DNA of 64,000 nt. It comes from Saccharospirillaceae bacterium. Its GTDB lineage: Bacteria; Pseudomonadota; Gammaproteobacteria; Pseudomonadales; Natronospirillaceae. Location of the stretch: NCBI GenBank assembly GCA_007116635.1, contig SKIB01000027.1, forward strand, positions 21,239 through 85,238, in the 5' to 3' direction. This document shows positions 35,334-44,840 of this stretch, piece after piece (position 1 is the first letter of the stretch; the number at the start of each line of letters is the position of its first letter). The notes beneath the pieces were generated by a model that saw only the letters and a list, made by a program, of their open reading frames with translations, was not told where the DNA came from and did no database searches. A program made the translations under genes and the position numbers.

Positions 35334-36086
35334 ATGTTAAAAATAGATCAGTTGTTCGCTCAGATAGAAGACAAGGGCATTTTGAAAGGCCTGTCATTGG
35401 ATGTTAAGCCTGGTGAGGTTCACGCCATCATGGGCCCCAATGGTGCCGGTAAAAGTACCCTGGGTAATGTGCTTTCTGGTCGAGATGGCTATGAAGTGAC
35501 CTCGGGTAGCGCGAGCCTTGATGGTAAGGATTTGTTAGCTATGGAGATTGAAGAGCGCTCACATGCCGGGCTTTTTTTGGCTTTTCAGTATCCCGTTGAG
35601 ATTCCTGGCGTCAGTAACCTTGAGTTTTTGAAAACCGCGATCGAGGCTCACTGTCAGGCCAAGGGTGTTGAGCCGCCTTCCAGTGCAGAGTTTTTGAAGC
35701 AAGCTCGTCAGGCCTGCAAGCAGGTTAACCTGCCACAAGAGTTTTTAAAGCGAGGGGTGAACGAAGGCTTCTCCGGTGGTGAGAAAAAGCGCAACGAAAT
35801 GCTGCAAATGATGCTGTTGCAACCCAAACTCTGCATTCTAGACGAAACCGACTCTGGTCTGGATATTGATGCTTTGCAAACCGTGGCCAAGGGCGTCAAC
35901 GATATGCGTTCGCCAGAGCGCAGCTTTGTCATCATTACTCACTATCAGCGGCTATTGGATTATATTAAGCCTGATTTTGTTCACGTTCTATCTGATGGCC
36001 AGATCGTACGCTCAGGCGATGCCTCGCTGGCCTTGGAGTTGGAAAAATTGGGTTATGGTTGGCTTAATGCCGAGGAGTCGGCATGA
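35334..36086 (+). CDS. sufC: SUF ATPase subunit SufC
   Basis: SufC is an ABC-type ATPase in the cytosolic SufBC2D scaffold; it does not transport. The 250-residue protein shows Walker A GPNGAGKST, the Q loop region LAFQYPVEIPGV, the signature SGGEKKRNE, Walker B CILDETDSGLDIDAL and the H-loop ITHYQRLLDYI. The ATG at 35334 with GAGGG before it gives the standard start MLKIDQLFAQIEDKGILKGL; an ATG-like start at 35304 lies inside sufB. It overlaps sufD by 4 bp. Confidence 0.97.
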   Translation: MLKIDQLFAQIEDKGILKGLSLDVKPGEVHAIMGPNGAGKSTLGNVLSGRDGYEVTSGSASLDGKDLLAMEIEERSHAGLFLAFQYPVEIPGVSNLEFLKTAIEAHCQAKGVEPPSSAEFLKQARQACKQVNLPQEFLKRGVNEGFSGGEKKRNEMLQMMLLQPKLCILDETDSGLDIDALQTVAKGVNDMRSPERSFVIITHYQRLLDYIKPDFVHVLSDGQIVRSGDASLALELEKLGYGWLNAEESA

Positions 36087-37345
36087 GTGAGCTATTAACC
36101 AAGGCGATAGCGAAATCAGAGCAGGTTAATAACTACCTGCATCCTGTGCGAGATCAGGCTCGCAGTCGTTTGGCTGCCAGCAGCTGGCCAAATCGTAAAA
36201 CCGAGGCCTGGCGCTACACCCCCTTGCGTGCCCTAGAGCAATCTTGGCAGCCCAGTGTACCAAGCACATTGTCGGACGAGGCTCTGGCGCGACTGGACTT
36301 GCCGCAACTGGGCAGTCTGGATTTGATTTGGCTAGATGGTCATTTGCAAGCCGTTGAGGGTCAGTTGCCAGAAGGGCTTAGCCTGAGCCGTTTCAGTGAT
36401 CTTAGTTCAGATCATCGGCAGTCGCTTATGCAGCAGCTTGGTCAGACTAAACCAGAGCATCATCTGTTTGGTAACATTAATGATGCCATGCTTGAGGACG
36501 GTTTATGGATTGATGTAGCTCCAAACGCACAAATCACTCAGCCCATCCGTTTGGTGTTTGCCGCTACTCAGGCGATGACAGAGGTACAAAGCCGAGTGTT
36601 GGTCACCCTCGGGGACAACGCAGTTGCTCACATAGTTGAACATCACTTAGGTGAGGTGCGGCAATGGCAGAACCAGGTGTTTGAGTTAAGCCTGGGTAAC
36701 CATGCGCGTTTGGATCATCAGGCCCTGTACGCTCAACAGCAAGAATGTCTGTTTATCGGTGGTTGGCACTGTGCACTTGGGCAATCAGCTGAGCTCAATA
36801 GCTTGGTTTTGGCTCAGGGTAGTCAACTCAAGCGCATCAATTTTGATGTCTTGCATCGTCACCAGCACGCTTCAGCTAACTTGGATCAGATGTACCTGCT
36901 TGCTGGCAAAGATTTATTTGATTTGCATAGCTGTATTGAACATGAACAGGCCAATGGTCAGACCAATCAGCGGGTTCGCGGACTTGTGGCCGATCAAGCG
37001 CGTGCCGTATTCAATGGCCGTATTCATATTCATCAGGACGCACAAAAAACCGCTGCGGCCTTGAATACCCGGACACTGCTGTTGTCCTCTCAGGCCGAAG
37101 TGGATGCCAAGCCAGAGTTGGAAATCTATGCCGATGATGTGCGCTGCGCCCATGGTGCAACAGTCAGTCAACTTGATGATCAGAGCCTTAATTATTTGCG
37201 TAGTCGGGGCGTGGCCAAGCACCAGGCTCAGGCCATGCTGAGTTTGGGCTTTATGCAAGAACTTGTGGCAGACTTAAAGCATGAGTCCGCGCGAAACTGG
37301 CTGCAAAGCTATCTAAAACAGGCCTTTTGGGCCTTGCAGGAGTAA
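36083..37345 (+). CDS. sufD: SUF scaffold subunit SufD
   Basis: SufD pairs with SufB to form the cluster-assembly interface. The 420-residue protein has the short helical N-terminus (RSRLAASSWPNRKTEAWRYT, the usual WRYT signature), then the beta-helix core with VRGLVADQARAVFNGRIHIH, TLLLSSQAEVDAKPELEIYA and DDVRCAHGATVSQLD, the conserved C-terminal Cys and His, and SRGVAKHQAQAMLSLGF. It overlaps sufC by 4 bp and is followed by sufS after two bases. Confidence 0.96.
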   Translation: MSELLTKAIAKSEQVNNYLHPVRDQARSRLAASSWPNRKTEAWRYTPLRALEQSWQPSVPSTLSDEALARLDLPQLGSLDLIWLDGHLQAVEGQLPEGLSLSRFSDLSSDHRQSLMQQLGQTKPEHHLFGNINDAMLEDGLWIDVAPNAQITQPIRLVFAATQAMTEVQSRVLVTLGDNAVAHIVEHHLGEVRQWQNQVFELSLGNHARLDHQALYAQQQECLFIGGWHCALGQSAELNSLVLAQGSQLKRINFDVLHRHQHASANLDQMYLLAGKDLFDLHSCIEHEQANGQTNQRVRGLVADQARAVFNGRIHIHQDAQKTAAALNTRTLLLSSQAEVDAKPELEIYADDVRCAHGATVSQLDDQSLNYLRSRGVAKHQAQAMLSLGFMQELVADLKHESARNWLQSYLKQAFWALQE

Positions 37346-37347
37346 GC

Positions 37348-38568
37348 ATGGCTTTTGACCTAGTTCAGTTGCGCAGCCAGTTCCCTATATTGTCTCGTCA
37401 AGTTCATGGTAAGCCTTTGGTGTACCTGGACAACGCTGCCAGCACACAAAAGCCGCAATGCATGCTGGATGCACTGATGCATTATTATCAGCATGAGCAC
37501 AGCAATGTGCATCGCGGTGCTCATGCCTTGGCTGATGAAGCCACCATCGCCTTCGAAGCCTGCCGCGATGCCCTGCAGACCTACCTGGGTGCTGCTGATC
37601 GTCGCGAAGTGATCTTCACCAAGGGCACGACTGAGGCAATGAATCTGCTGGCTGCTGGCTTGGGTCAGAGCATTAAGGCTGGCGACACAATTGTCATTAC
37701 CGCTCTGGAGCATCACGCCAATCTAGTGCCTTGGCAGCAACTTTGTCTGGCCAAGGGCGCGCAGCTACGGGTGGTGGCACTCAATGAGTTGGGTGAGCTT
37801 GATCAGCAGGATTATGCCGATGCCTTGAGTCAAAAGCCAAAAATTGTCAGCTTTGCCCATGTGTCCAATGCCCTGGGTACGGTCAACCCTATTGCAGACA
37901 TGGCTAGAGCGGCTAAGGCCGTGGGTGCATGGGTGGTGGTCGACGGCGCTCAGGGTGCAGCCCATGGTCCTTTGTCCCTCAGCCAAACCGACATTGATTT
38001 TTATGCCCTGTCGGCCCATAAGCTCTATGGCCCCACTGGCCTGGGTGTGCTCTGGGGGCGTTTTAACGCTTTGGATTTATTGCCACCCTATCAGTTAGGT
38101 GGTGAAATGATCAAAAGCGTCAGCTTCGAGGCCACTGAATTTAATGATCTGCCTTATCGCCTGGAGGCAGGCACGCCCAATATTGCTGATGTGGTTGCCT
38201 TTGGTGCGGTGGTCAATTGGTTGCTGAGTTTGGATTGGCAGGCCTTGGTTGCCCATGAGCAAGAGTTGCTAACCTATGCCACGCAGCAGGTTCAGGCCTT
38301 GGGTGGCTTTCAAATTCATGGTCAGGCCAAGCATAAGGTCAGTGTGCTCAGTCTGTCCTTGCCCGGTGTGCATCCAAGTGATATTGGCTTTTTGCTGGAT
38401 CAGCAAGGCGTGGCCATTCGTACCGGGAGTCACTGTGCTGAGCCTTTGATGCAGCTATTGGGACTGCCTGGCACTGCACGGGCGTCCTTTGCCATTTACA
38501 ATACCCTGGCTGAGGTTGATGCCCTGGTGGCAGCCTTAGCCAAAGCCAAGTCGATGTTATTGGAGTGA
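37348..38568 (+). CDS. sufS: Cysteine desulfurase SufS (group II)
   Basis: SufS supplies persulfide sulfur to SufB through SufE. The 406-residue PLP enzyme has YLDNAASTQKP near the start, the PLP Lys in LSAHKLYGPTGLGVLWG, and the group II catalytic Cys in RTGSHCAEPLMQLLG, followed by RASFAIYNTLAEVD. The ATG at 37348, with AGGAG just before it, is preferred over an upstream start at 37327 inside sufD. Its partner sufE closes the operon three genes later. Confidence 0.96.
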   Translation: MAFDLVQLRSQFPILSRQVHGKPLVYLDNAASTQKPQCMLDALMHYYQHEHSNVHRGAHALADEATIAFEACRDALQTYLGAADRREVIFTKGTTEAMNLLAAGLGQSIKAGDTIVITALEHHANLVPWQQLCLAKGAQLRVVALNELGELDQQDYADALSQKPKIVSFAHVSNALGTVNPIADMARAAKAVGAWVVVDGAQGAAHGPLSLSQTDIDFYALSAHKLYGPTGLGVLWGRFNALDLLPPYQLGGEMIKSVSFEATEFNDLPYRLEAGTPNIADVVAFGAVVNWLLSLDWQALVAHEQELLTYATQQVQALGGFQIHGQAKHKVSVLSLSLPGVHPSDIGFLLDQQGVAIRTGSHCAEPLMQLLGLPGTARASFAIYNTLAEVDALVAALAKAKSMLLE

Positions 38569-38571
38569 GCC

Positions 38572-38928
38572 ATGCAGGTTGAACAGTTTGAGCCCTTGCC
38601 CGTCTTGAGGCTGACCGACAAAGCCAAAAGGCATTTTATTAGCAAGCTTGCCAAAGAAAATAAGTCGATAGTGCGGCTGTGGTTGCGTGAAAGCGGCTGC
38701 ACCGGCTATATGCACGAGCTGAGCTTACTGGATCAGGCTGAAGCCGACGATCTACTCTTTGTCCTAGACGAGCAGCATCAATTAGCCCTGGCTAAGGATG
38801 CTGTTCCTTTAATGCAGGGTACTGAGATTGATTATGCTTGGGAAGGGGTTAATCAGGTGTTAAAATACAACAATCCCAATGTCACTGCCGCCTGTGGTTG
38901 TGGCGAAAGCTTTACCGTAGGTTCTTAA
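38572..38928 (+). CDS. sufA: A-type Fe-S carrier (SufA/IscA family)
   Basis: A-type carriers take clusters from the scaffold to target enzymes. The 118-residue protein has the three conserved cysteines of the HesB/IscA fold: RESGCTGY and the C-terminal pair in AACGCGESF. The N-terminal part (LRLTDKAKRHFISKLAKENK) fits. Its place between sufS and sufT suggests it serves SufBCD. It could equally be named IscA-like; subfamily assignment by eye is uncertain. Its stop overlaps the sufT start by one base (TAATG). Confidence 0.88.
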   Translation: MQVEQFEPLPVLRLTDKAKRHFISKLAKENKSIVRLWLRESGCTGYMHELSLLDQAEADDLLFVLDEQHQLALAKDAVPLMQGTEIDYAWEGVNQVLKYNNPNVTAACGCGESFTVGS

Positions 38929-39461
38929 TGCAAAGACAAATGGTAGTCACCCTGAGCGATTGTCCAGCGCGCATGGTGCCCTCAGGTGATCCTGTCACCA
39001 TTCCCAAGGACCAATTTGTAACTCTCACTCAAAGCTTGGGTGGCAACTATACCCTAATCTGGCAAGGCAACATGATGCGTGTTGATGGGGTGGATGCAGC
39101 TGCCATCGGTCAGCAGCCTTTAGAGCTTAAATTTGAGGATGCAGGTGATGGTTTAATTGCTGAGGACCTGGTATGGCAAGCCATTGCCACCGTTTATGAC
39201 CCTGAAATTCCTGTTAACCTTAAGGAGTTGGGTCTGATCTATGGTCTAGAGATTCAGCAAGAACAAGGTTTGGTCAGGGTGAGTATGACTCTGACTGCGC
39301 CAGCCTGTGGCATGGGGCCGGTGTTGGTGGCCGATGTTAAGTCGCGGGTTGGACGGGTGCCCAATGTTCAGCGAGTCGAGGTCGAACTGGTGTTTGACCC
39401 GCCCTGGAACCGTGACATGATGAGTGATGAAGCCCAACTGGAAACAGGATTATTTTTTTAA
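38928..39461 (+). CDS. sufT: Fe-S assembly accessory protein SufT (MIP18/DUF59 domain)
   Basis: SufT proteins help mature Fe-S enzymes under high demand, but their exact step is unsettled. The 177-residue protein has an N-terminal part found in the SufT subgroup (residues 1-75: VVTLSDCPARMVPSGDPVTI, GGNYTLIWQGNMMRV). A MIP18-type domain follows (IATVYDPEIPVNLKELGLIY, TLTAPACGMGPVLVADV, VELVFDPPWNRDMMSDEA). The ATG at 38928 overlaps the sufA stop by one base; a longer frame from 38898 lies inside sufA. It overlaps sufE by one base. Confidence 0.93.
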   Translation: MQRQMVVTLSDCPARMVPSGDPVTIPKDQFVTLTQSLGGNYTLIWQGNMMRVDGVDAAAIGQQPLELKFEDAGDGLIAEDLVWQAIATVYDPEIPVNLKELGLIYGLEIQQEQGLVRVSMTLTAPACGMGPVLVADVKSRVGRVPNVQRVEVELVFDPPWNRDMMSDEAQLETGLFF

Positions 39462-39880
39462 TGACAGAGCTAAGCTTGCCCAGTATCTCCGAAATCGAAG
39501 ACGATCTGCAGTTTTTTGATTCTTGGGAAGACAAATACCGTTACATAATTGATCTTGGTAAACAATTGCCCGCCATGGCTGAGCACAAGCGAGTACCAGA
39601 GGTGTTGGTTAAGGGCTGTCAGAGCCAAGTTTGGCTATATGTACGCCATGATCATGACTCTCTTGTTTTAGAAGTCGATAGTGATGCTCACATCGTGCGT
39701 GGCTTGCTGGCCTTGGTGGTTAGTGCTTATCAGGGTCTTAGTCCAGCGCAAGCAGTTCATCTCGATATTGAATCTGTGTTTGAGCGGTTGCAGCTATTGC
39801 GTCATTTAAGCCCTAGCCGCGGCAATGGCTTACGAGCCATGGTTGAACGAGTGCGGCATTTAGCTGCGGCTTACCAATAG
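39461..39880 (+). CDS. sufE: Sulfur-transfer protein SufE
   Basis: SufE accepts sulfane sulfur from SufS on a single Cys and passes it to SufB, greatly stimulating SufS. The 139-residue protein has DSWEDKYRYIIDLGKQLPAM, the active Cys in VKGCQSQVWL, and LSPSRGNGLRAMVERVR near the C-terminus. The ATG overlaps the sufT stop by one base. It is the last gene of the operon; an ndk promoter follows. Confidence 0.95.
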   Translation: MTELSLPSISEIEDDLQFFDSWEDKYRYIIDLGKQLPAMAEHKRVPEVLVKGCQSQVWLYVRHDHDSLVLEVDSDAHIVRGLLALVVSAYQGLSPAQAVHLDIESVFERLQLLRHLSPSRGNGLRAMVERVRHLAAAYQ

Positions 39881-39909
39881 ACCAGATGGCTGGCTTTTGT
39901 AACTTGAGT

Positions 39910-39918
39910 TGCTATTAT
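39910..39918 (+). promoter_or_regulatory. Extended -10 promoter for ndk
   Basis: TGCTATTAT is an extended -10 element (TG-n-TATTAT) 26 bases before the ndk ATG, within the 63-bp gap after sufE. No good -35 accompanies it, which is usual for extended -10 promoters. Some read-through from the suf operon is also possible. Confidence 0.4.
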
Positions 39919-39943
39919 GGTTTAAAGCCCAAGGAGAAATAGC

Positions 39944-40348
39944 ATGACTCAAGAACGAACACTATCCATTATTAAGCCCGACGCAGTGGCCAAACAGGCC
40001 ATTGGTCGAATTTTACACCGCTTTGAAGAGGCGGGGTTGCAAATTGAGCAATGTAAAATGCTCAGCCTTAGCCATGAGCAGGCCCAGAGTTTTTATGCCG
40101 AGCACCAAGGCAAATCATTTTACCCAAGACTTATTGAATTTATGGCCAGTGGCCCAGTATTGGTGTCTGTGCTCAGAGGTGAACAAGCCATCGAACGGCA
40201 TCGGCAAATATTGGGTGCTACCGATCCGCAGCAGGCAGCAGCAGGAACTGTGCGAGCTTTGTTTGGCTCTGAGATGCCTGCCAATGCGGTTCATGGCAGT
40301 GATTCGCCTACTAGCGCTGAGCGCGAGATTTCTTTCTTCTTCGGCTAG
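39944..40348 (+). CDS. ndk: Nucleoside diphosphate kinase
   Basis: Ndk passes the gamma phosphate from ATP to other nucleoside diphosphates through a phosphohistidine. The 134-residue protein shows [12 protein letters not shown], the catalytic His in [19 protein letters not shown], and the helix [18 protein letters not shown]. It is slightly shorter than the E. coli enzyme (143 residues), because it ends at ISFFFG. AAGGAG lies before the ATG, and a good terminator follows. The iscR ... ndk-rlmN-pilF-ispG order is common in gammaproteobacteria. Confidence 0.96.
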   Translation: MTQERTLSIIKPDAVAKQAIGRILHRFEEAGLQIEQCKMLSLSHEQAQSFYAEHQGKSFYPRLIEFMASGPVLVSVLRGEQAIERHRQILGATDPQQAAAGTVRALFGSEMPANAVHGSDSPTSAEREISFFFG

Positions 40349-40395
40349 TGGCTAGCTTCTAGGCAACTGCTGTTGGTCGATCATGACACAATGTT

Positions 40396-40416
40396 AGGGG
40401 GCAATGCTCCCTTTTT
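40396..40416 (+). terminator. Intrinsic terminator after ndk
   Basis: AGGGGGC (40396-40402), loop AAT and GCTCCCT (40406-40412) form a 7-bp stem with one G-T pair, followed by TTTT. It separates the ndk and rlmN units. Confidence 0.8.
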
Positions 40417-40481
40417 GCTTGCTTTATTCACCGAGCATGGTAAATAGCAGGCGCTCAACCAGTAAATAAAACGACGACACC

Positions 40482-41627
40482 ATGACCACAGCCAGTAAAA
40501 TTAATCTCCTCGGCCTGCCTCTGGATAAGATGCAAGCCTTTTTCACGACTCTTGGTGAAAAGCCATTTCGTGCCACCCAGGTCTTGAAGTGGATACACCA
40601 GCGCGGTGTACATGATTTCACCGAGATGACCGATATTTCCAAGAAGTTGCAAGCGCGCCTGGCAGAGGTTAGCGAGATTGTTTTACCGGAAGTAACCTGG
40701 CAAAAGGACTCGCAGGACGGCACTCGTAAATGGGTGATGAAGATGCCAGGGGGTAGTGCAGTTGAAACCGTCTTTATCCCTGAAGATGATCGTGGCACGC
40801 TCTGTGTTAGCTCGCAGATTGGTTGTGCATTGGATTGTTCTTTTTGTTCTACTGGTAAGCAAGGCTTTAATCGTGACCTCAGTGCCGCTGAGATCATCGC
40901 TCAGGTCTGGCTGGCGGTGCGTTCTTTTGAGGGTAAGGATGAAGTTCGTCAGCGTCGAGTAACCAATGTGGTTTTGATGGGCATGGGCGAGCCCCTGATG
41001 AACTTTGAGCCTGTAATGGACGCTATAAGCTTGATGATGGAAGACAATGCCTATGGCATCTCTAAGCGTCGAGTAACCATTTCGACTTCTGGGGTGGTGC
41101 CAGAGATTCGTAAGCTTAAAGCCCGAACCGATGCCGCTCTGGCTCTGTCATTACATGCCCCGAATGATCAACTGCGTGACCAGTTAGTGCCGGTCAATCG
41201 CAAATGGCCGATCGCTGAGGTGTTGGATGCTTGCAATGACTATATGGCCGGCTTGGGCGATAAAAGAGTGCTGACAGTGGAGTACACCCTACTGTCAGAA
41301 GTTAACGATGAACTAGAGCATGCTCATCAATTGGCTGAACTATTGCGTGATACGCCATGCAAAATCAACTTGATACCCTTTAACCCCTTCCCAAATTCTG
41401 GATATTCACGCCCCAGTAATAATCGTATTCACCGTTTTCGTGATATTCTCCAGCAGGCAGGCTATGTCACCACCGTGCGCAAGACCAGGGGGGATGACAT
41501 TGATGCCGCCTGCGGGCAGCTTGTGGGTCAGGTAGTTGACCTCACTCGGCGCTCAGAGCGCTTTATTGAATTGGTTGAATCAGGTGGCACGGCAGCTGCT
41601 AGAGCACATTTGCGAGGAGAACAATGA
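40482..41627 (+). CDS. rlmN: Dual-specificity RNA methyltransferase RlmN
   Basis: RlmN is a radical-SAM enzyme that makes 2-methyladenosine at 23S rRNA A2503 and at A37 of certain tRNAs. The 381-residue protein has the N-terminal HhH-like part ([20 protein letters not shown]), the cluster motif [23 protein letters not shown], and the resolving Cys region near the C-terminus in [12 protein letters not shown]. It begins the rlmN-pilF-ispG-hisS-yfgM-bamB-der cluster and overlaps pilF at ATGATG. It needs a [4Fe-4S] cluster. Confidence 0.96.
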   Translation: MTTASKINLLGLPLDKMQAFFTTLGEKPFRATQVLKWIHQRGVHDFTEMTDISKKLQARLAEVSEIVLPEVTWQKDSQDGTRKWVMKMPGGSAVETVFIPEDDRGTLCVSSQIGCALDCSFCSTGKQGFNRDLSAAEIIAQVWLAVRSFEGKDEVRQRRVTNVVLMGMGEPLMNFEPVMDAISLMMEDNAYGISKRRVTISTSGVVPEIRKLKARTDAALALSLHAPNDQLRDQLVPVNRKWPIAEVLDACNDYMAGLGDKRVLTVEYTLLSEVNDELEHAHQLAELLRDTPCKINLIPFNPFPNSGYSRPSNNRIHRFRDILQQAGYVTTVRKTRGDDIDAACGQLVGQVVDLTRRSERFIELVESGGTAAARAHLRGEQ

Positions 41628-42400
41628 TGAAAATACGCTTGGCCCTATTGTTAACCCTAACTCTGTTGTGGGGCTGTGCAGCCCGCTTGGGAACCAATGT
41701 GAGTCCTGAACGTGAGCGAGCTGAACAAAATTTGGCACAGGTAGGCTATGCGCATCTTGAGAGAGATCGACTAACCGAGGCGCGAGATGCCTTTCGTCGA
41801 GCACTGGAACAAAACCCTAATTCATGGCGCGCATATTGGGGTCTGGCTTTAACCAATGAGCGAGAGCAGGATTTTAATCGCGCCGAAGAGCAGTATCGTA
41901 AAGCTCTGCGCCTAGGTGGTGGCACCCAGGTGCGCCATAGCTACGCGGCCATGCTATACAATCAAGGGCGAGATGAAGAGGCCCTGCGTGAAATACGACT
42001 GGTTACTGATGACGAGTTTTATCTAGACCGCGCGCAAGCCTTTGAAGACCAGGCATACATCCTGCTAAGGCTTGAGCAGTCTGAGCAAGCACTACAGTCA
42101 TTTAGACGAGCGGTTGAGCTCAACCGCTTGATGTTTGCCAGTTTTTACTCCATGACTGAGATTCATTATTTAGCAGGTCGATATCAGGAGGCAGTCGCTA
42201 CTTTTGTTGAGCTGGATCAGCTGCTCAACTCTAAGACTACTGCAACTCACACTCCTTTAACATTGTTACTTGGCGCTCAGGTGGCACATGCAGCTGGTCA
42301 GCCGTCTTACAGTCGACGCCTGGGGCAGAAGTTGCTTGAAGAGTTCCCACAAAGTGAACAGGCAGATCAATACCAAATCTGGATGGGTCAGAGGTCTTAA
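41624..42400 (+). CDS. pilF: Type IV pilus pilotin PilF/PilW (TPR lipoprotein)
   Basis: PilF is an outer-membrane lipoprotein that escorts and assembles the PilQ secretin of type IV pili. The 258-residue product has a lipoprotein signal peptide with the lipobox LLWGC. Tandem TPR repeats follow: [40 protein letters not shown], and [20 protein letters not shown]. It overlaps the rlmN stop and sits directly against ispG (stop 42400, ATG 42401). The rodZ gene, which lies between pilF and ispG in Pseudomonas and many relatives, is missing here. Confidence 0.85.
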   Translation: MMKIRLALLLTLTLLWGCAARLGTNVSPERERAEQNLAQVGYAHLERDRLTEARDAFRRALEQNPNSWRAYWGLALTNEREQDFNRAEEQYRKALRLGGGTQVRHSYAAMLYNQGRDEEALREIRLVTDDEFYLDRAQAFEDQAYILLRLEQSEQALQSFRRAVELNRLMFASFYSMTEIHYLAGRYQEAVATFVELDQLLNSKTTATHTPLTLLLGAQVAHAAGQPSYSRRLGQKLLEEFPQSEQADQYQIWMGQRS

Positions 42401-43516
42401 ATGAGTCAGTTTGTCAATCCAATTACTCGCCGTAAGAGTCGCAAGATTTGGGTCGGTTCTGTGCCTGTGGGGGGAGACGCCCCCATTGCTGTGCAGTCCA
42501 TGACCAATACCCGCACCGAGGATGTGGCCGCAACTGTGGCCCAGATCGAACGCATTGTCGCAGCCGGTGCCGACATTGTACGGGTGTCCGTGCCCAGCAT
42601 GGAAGCTGCCGACGCCTTTGGCCTAATTCGCCAGCAGGTGCAGGTGCCCTTAGTGGCTGATATTCACTTTGATCATAAGATTGCTCTACGGGTCGCAGAA
42701 TTAGGGGTCGATTGCTTACGCATTAACCCTGGGAACATAGGTCGTGAGGATCGAGTGCGAGCCGTGGTCAGCGCCGCACGTGACAAAGGCATTCCGATTC
42801 GCATTGGTGTCAATGCTGGTTCGCTGGAAAAAGATTTGCAACGCAAGTACGGCGAGCCAACGCCTGAAGCTTTGGTTGAATCGGCCATGCGCCACATTGA
42901 GCACTTGGATCGTTTGGACTTTCAAGACTATAAAGTCAGTGTTAAGGCCTCGGATGTGTTCATGGCAGTGGCGGCCTATCGCGGCCTGGCCAAGTTAATT
43001 GAGCAGCCTTTGCACCTGGGCATTACTGAAGCAGGTGGCCTGCGCTCGGGTACGGTCAAATCCTCCGTTGGCCTTGGCATGTTGCTGATGGATGGCATTG
43101 GTGACACCATTAGGGTGTCATTGGCTGCCGACCCAGTAGAAGAGGTTAAGGTTGGCTTTGATATTCTCAAGTCATTACGGCTGCGCTCTAACGGCATTAA
43201 CTTCATTGCTTGTCCAAGTTGTTCAAGGCAAAATTTTGATGTCATTAAGGTGATGAACGAGCTAGAAAACCGTTTAGAGGACGTACGCACGCCCTTGGAC
43301 GTGGCAGTTATCGGCTGCATCGTCAACGGCCCTGGTGAGGCTAAAGAGGCCGATCTAGGCATTACTGGTGGTTCGCCCAAAAACTTGATTTATGAAGATG
43401 GCCGACCCAGCACCAAGCTCAACAATGACGATCTGGTGGCCGGGTTTGAGGCTAAAATTCGCGCTCAGGTGGCTAAAAAGCAAGCTGAGCTGGACAATCT
43501 GATCGCCAAGAGTTAG
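42401..43516 (+). CDS. ispG: 4-hydroxy-3-methylbut-2-enyl diphosphate synthase (IspG/GcpE)
   Basis: IspG carries out the penultimate step of the MEP isoprenoid pathway, reducing MEcPP to HMBPP with a [4Fe-4S] cluster. The 371-residue protein has the TIM barrel start ([30 protein letters not shown]) and the cluster-binding Cys residues in [10 protein letters not shown] and [13 protein letters not shown] near the C-terminus. It starts immediately after pilF. The isoprenoid product feeds ubiquinone and undecaprenyl lipids, and prenyl groups for UbiX and MiaA. Confidence 0.97.
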   Translation: MSQFVNPITRRKSRKIWVGSVPVGGDAPIAVQSMTNTRTEDVAATVAQIERIVAAGADIVRVSVPSMEAADAFGLIRQQVQVPLVADIHFDHKIALRVAELGVDCLRINPGNIGREDRVRAVVSAARDKGIPIRIGVNAGSLEKDLQRKYGEPTPEALVESAMRHIEHLDRLDFQDYKVSVKASDVFMAVAAYRGLAKLIEQPLHLGITEAGGLRSGTVKSSVGLGMLLMDGIGDTIRVSLAADPVEEVKVGFDILKSLRLRSNGINFIACPSCSRQNFDVIKVMNELENRLEDVRTPLDVAVIGCIVNGPGEAKEADLGITGGSPKNLIYEDGRPSTKLNNDDLVAGFEAKIRAQVAKKQAELDNLIAKS

Positions 43517-43545
43517 TGCTTGGTTTTGATGTTAAGGAAACCCGC

Positions 43546-44826
43546 GTGAGCATAATTAAGGCCATTCGTGGCATGAACGATGTCTTGCCAGAGCAAAGCT
43601 GGCAATGGCAGATCTTAGAGCAGAACATTGGCTACTTGTTTGCCTCCTATGGCTATCAACAAATCCGTATGCCCATTGTGGAGAGCACCTCGCTCTTTAA
43701 GCGTGGCATTGGTGAGGTCACTGACATTGTTGAAAAAGAGATGTACAGCTTTGATGACCGCAATGGTGAAGGCCTAACCCTTCGCCCTGAAGGCACGGCC
43801 AGCTGTGTGCGTGCGGTGTTGGAGCATGGTCTGAGCTACAACCAAACCGCCAAGCTCTGGTATCAGGGGCCCATGTTTCGCTATGAGCGGCCACAAAAGG
43901 GTCGTTATCGTCAGTTTCATCAGATTGGTGTCGAGGCCTTTGGCATTGCTGGGCCTGAAATCGAAGCCGAGTTGATCCTGATGACGGCGCGTTTGTGGGC
44001 CGAGTGGGGGTTGAGCCAGCATTTGGTGCTGCAGATTAATAGCCTGGGTAGCAGTCAAGCCCGTGCCGCTTATCGTCAAGCACTGGTTGACTATTTGCAG
44101 CCGCTTAAAGAACAGCTGGACGAAGACAGTCAGCGCCGATTGTCAACTAACCCTTTGCGCATTCTGGATTCCAAAGTGGCGCAAACTCAAGCCTTGTTGG
44201 CAGAGGCGCCCAAGCTGCACGACTTCTTAGATGACGAAAGCAAGGCCGAATTTGCCGAACTGCTGCGTATCCTAGATCAGTGTGGTCAGCCCTATGAGAT
44301 CAATGACTCCTTGGTTCGGGGGCTGGACTATTACAACAAAACCGTTTTTGAGTGGGTGACAGATCGCCTGGGCGCGCAAGGCACTGTCTGTGCTGGTGGC
44401 CGTTATGATGGCCTGGTGCCGCAGTTAGGAGGCAAGCCCACGCCCGCTGCAGGTTTTGCCATGGGTGTCGAGCGTTTGCTGCTGCTATTGAATGAAATTC
44501 AAGCCTTTGACCCGGCTTGGGGGCGAACCTGTGACCTTTATTTGGTCGCGGTGGGTGATGAAGCGCAAAAACAGCAAGCCTTTTTTGCAGAAAACTTGCG
44601 AAATCAGTTGCCTGGTTGCAGACTAATGCAAAATCTTGGCGGCGGAAGCTTGAAGTCTCAATTAAAGCGAGCGGACAAGAGCGGTGCTCGCATTGCCATT
44701 ATCCTTGGTGAGTCTGAGGTGCAGTCAAAGACAGCTAGCCTCAAACCCTTGCGAATCGATGCCGAACAACAAACCCTGGCTTGGGCTGAACTGCCTAACG
44801 CCATCATTGATTTATTAGAACAATAG
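43546..44826 (+). CDS. hisS: Histidine-tRNA ligase
   Basis: HisRS charges tRNA-His. The 426-residue class II synthetase shows the motif 1 region ([23 protein letters not shown]), [13 protein letters not shown], motif 2 [19 protein letters not shown], the histidine-specific [16 protein letters not shown] and GGRYDGL, motif 3 ([15 protein letters not shown]), and a C-terminal anticodon-binding domain (about 330-426). The GTG at 43546 gives the standard start [14 protein letters not shown] with AAGGAAA upstream. A GTG at 43516 would overlap the ispG stop and is less likely. Confidence 0.96.
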   Translation: MSIIKAIRGMNDVLPEQSWQWQILEQNIGYLFASYGYQQIRMPIVESTSLFKRGIGEVTDIVEKEMYSFDDRNGEGLTLRPEGTASCVRAVLEHGLSYNQTAKLWYQGPMFRYERPQKGRYRQFHQIGVEAFGIAGPEIEAELILMTARLWAEWGLSQHLVLQINSLGSSQARAAYRQALVDYLQPLKEQLDEDSQRRLSTNPLRILDSKVAQTQALLAEAPKLHDFLDDESKAEFAELLRILDQCGQPYEINDSLVRGLDYYNKTVFEWVTDRLGAQGTVCAGGRYDGLVPQLGGKPTPAAGFAMGVERLLLLLNEIQAFDPAWGRTCDLYLVAVGDEAQKQQAFFAENLRNQLPGCRLMQNLGGGSLKSQLKRADKSGARIAIILGESEVQSKTASLKPLRIDAEQQTLAWAELPNAIIDLLEQ

Positions 44827-44840
44827 TCGAGGAGAAGTCT

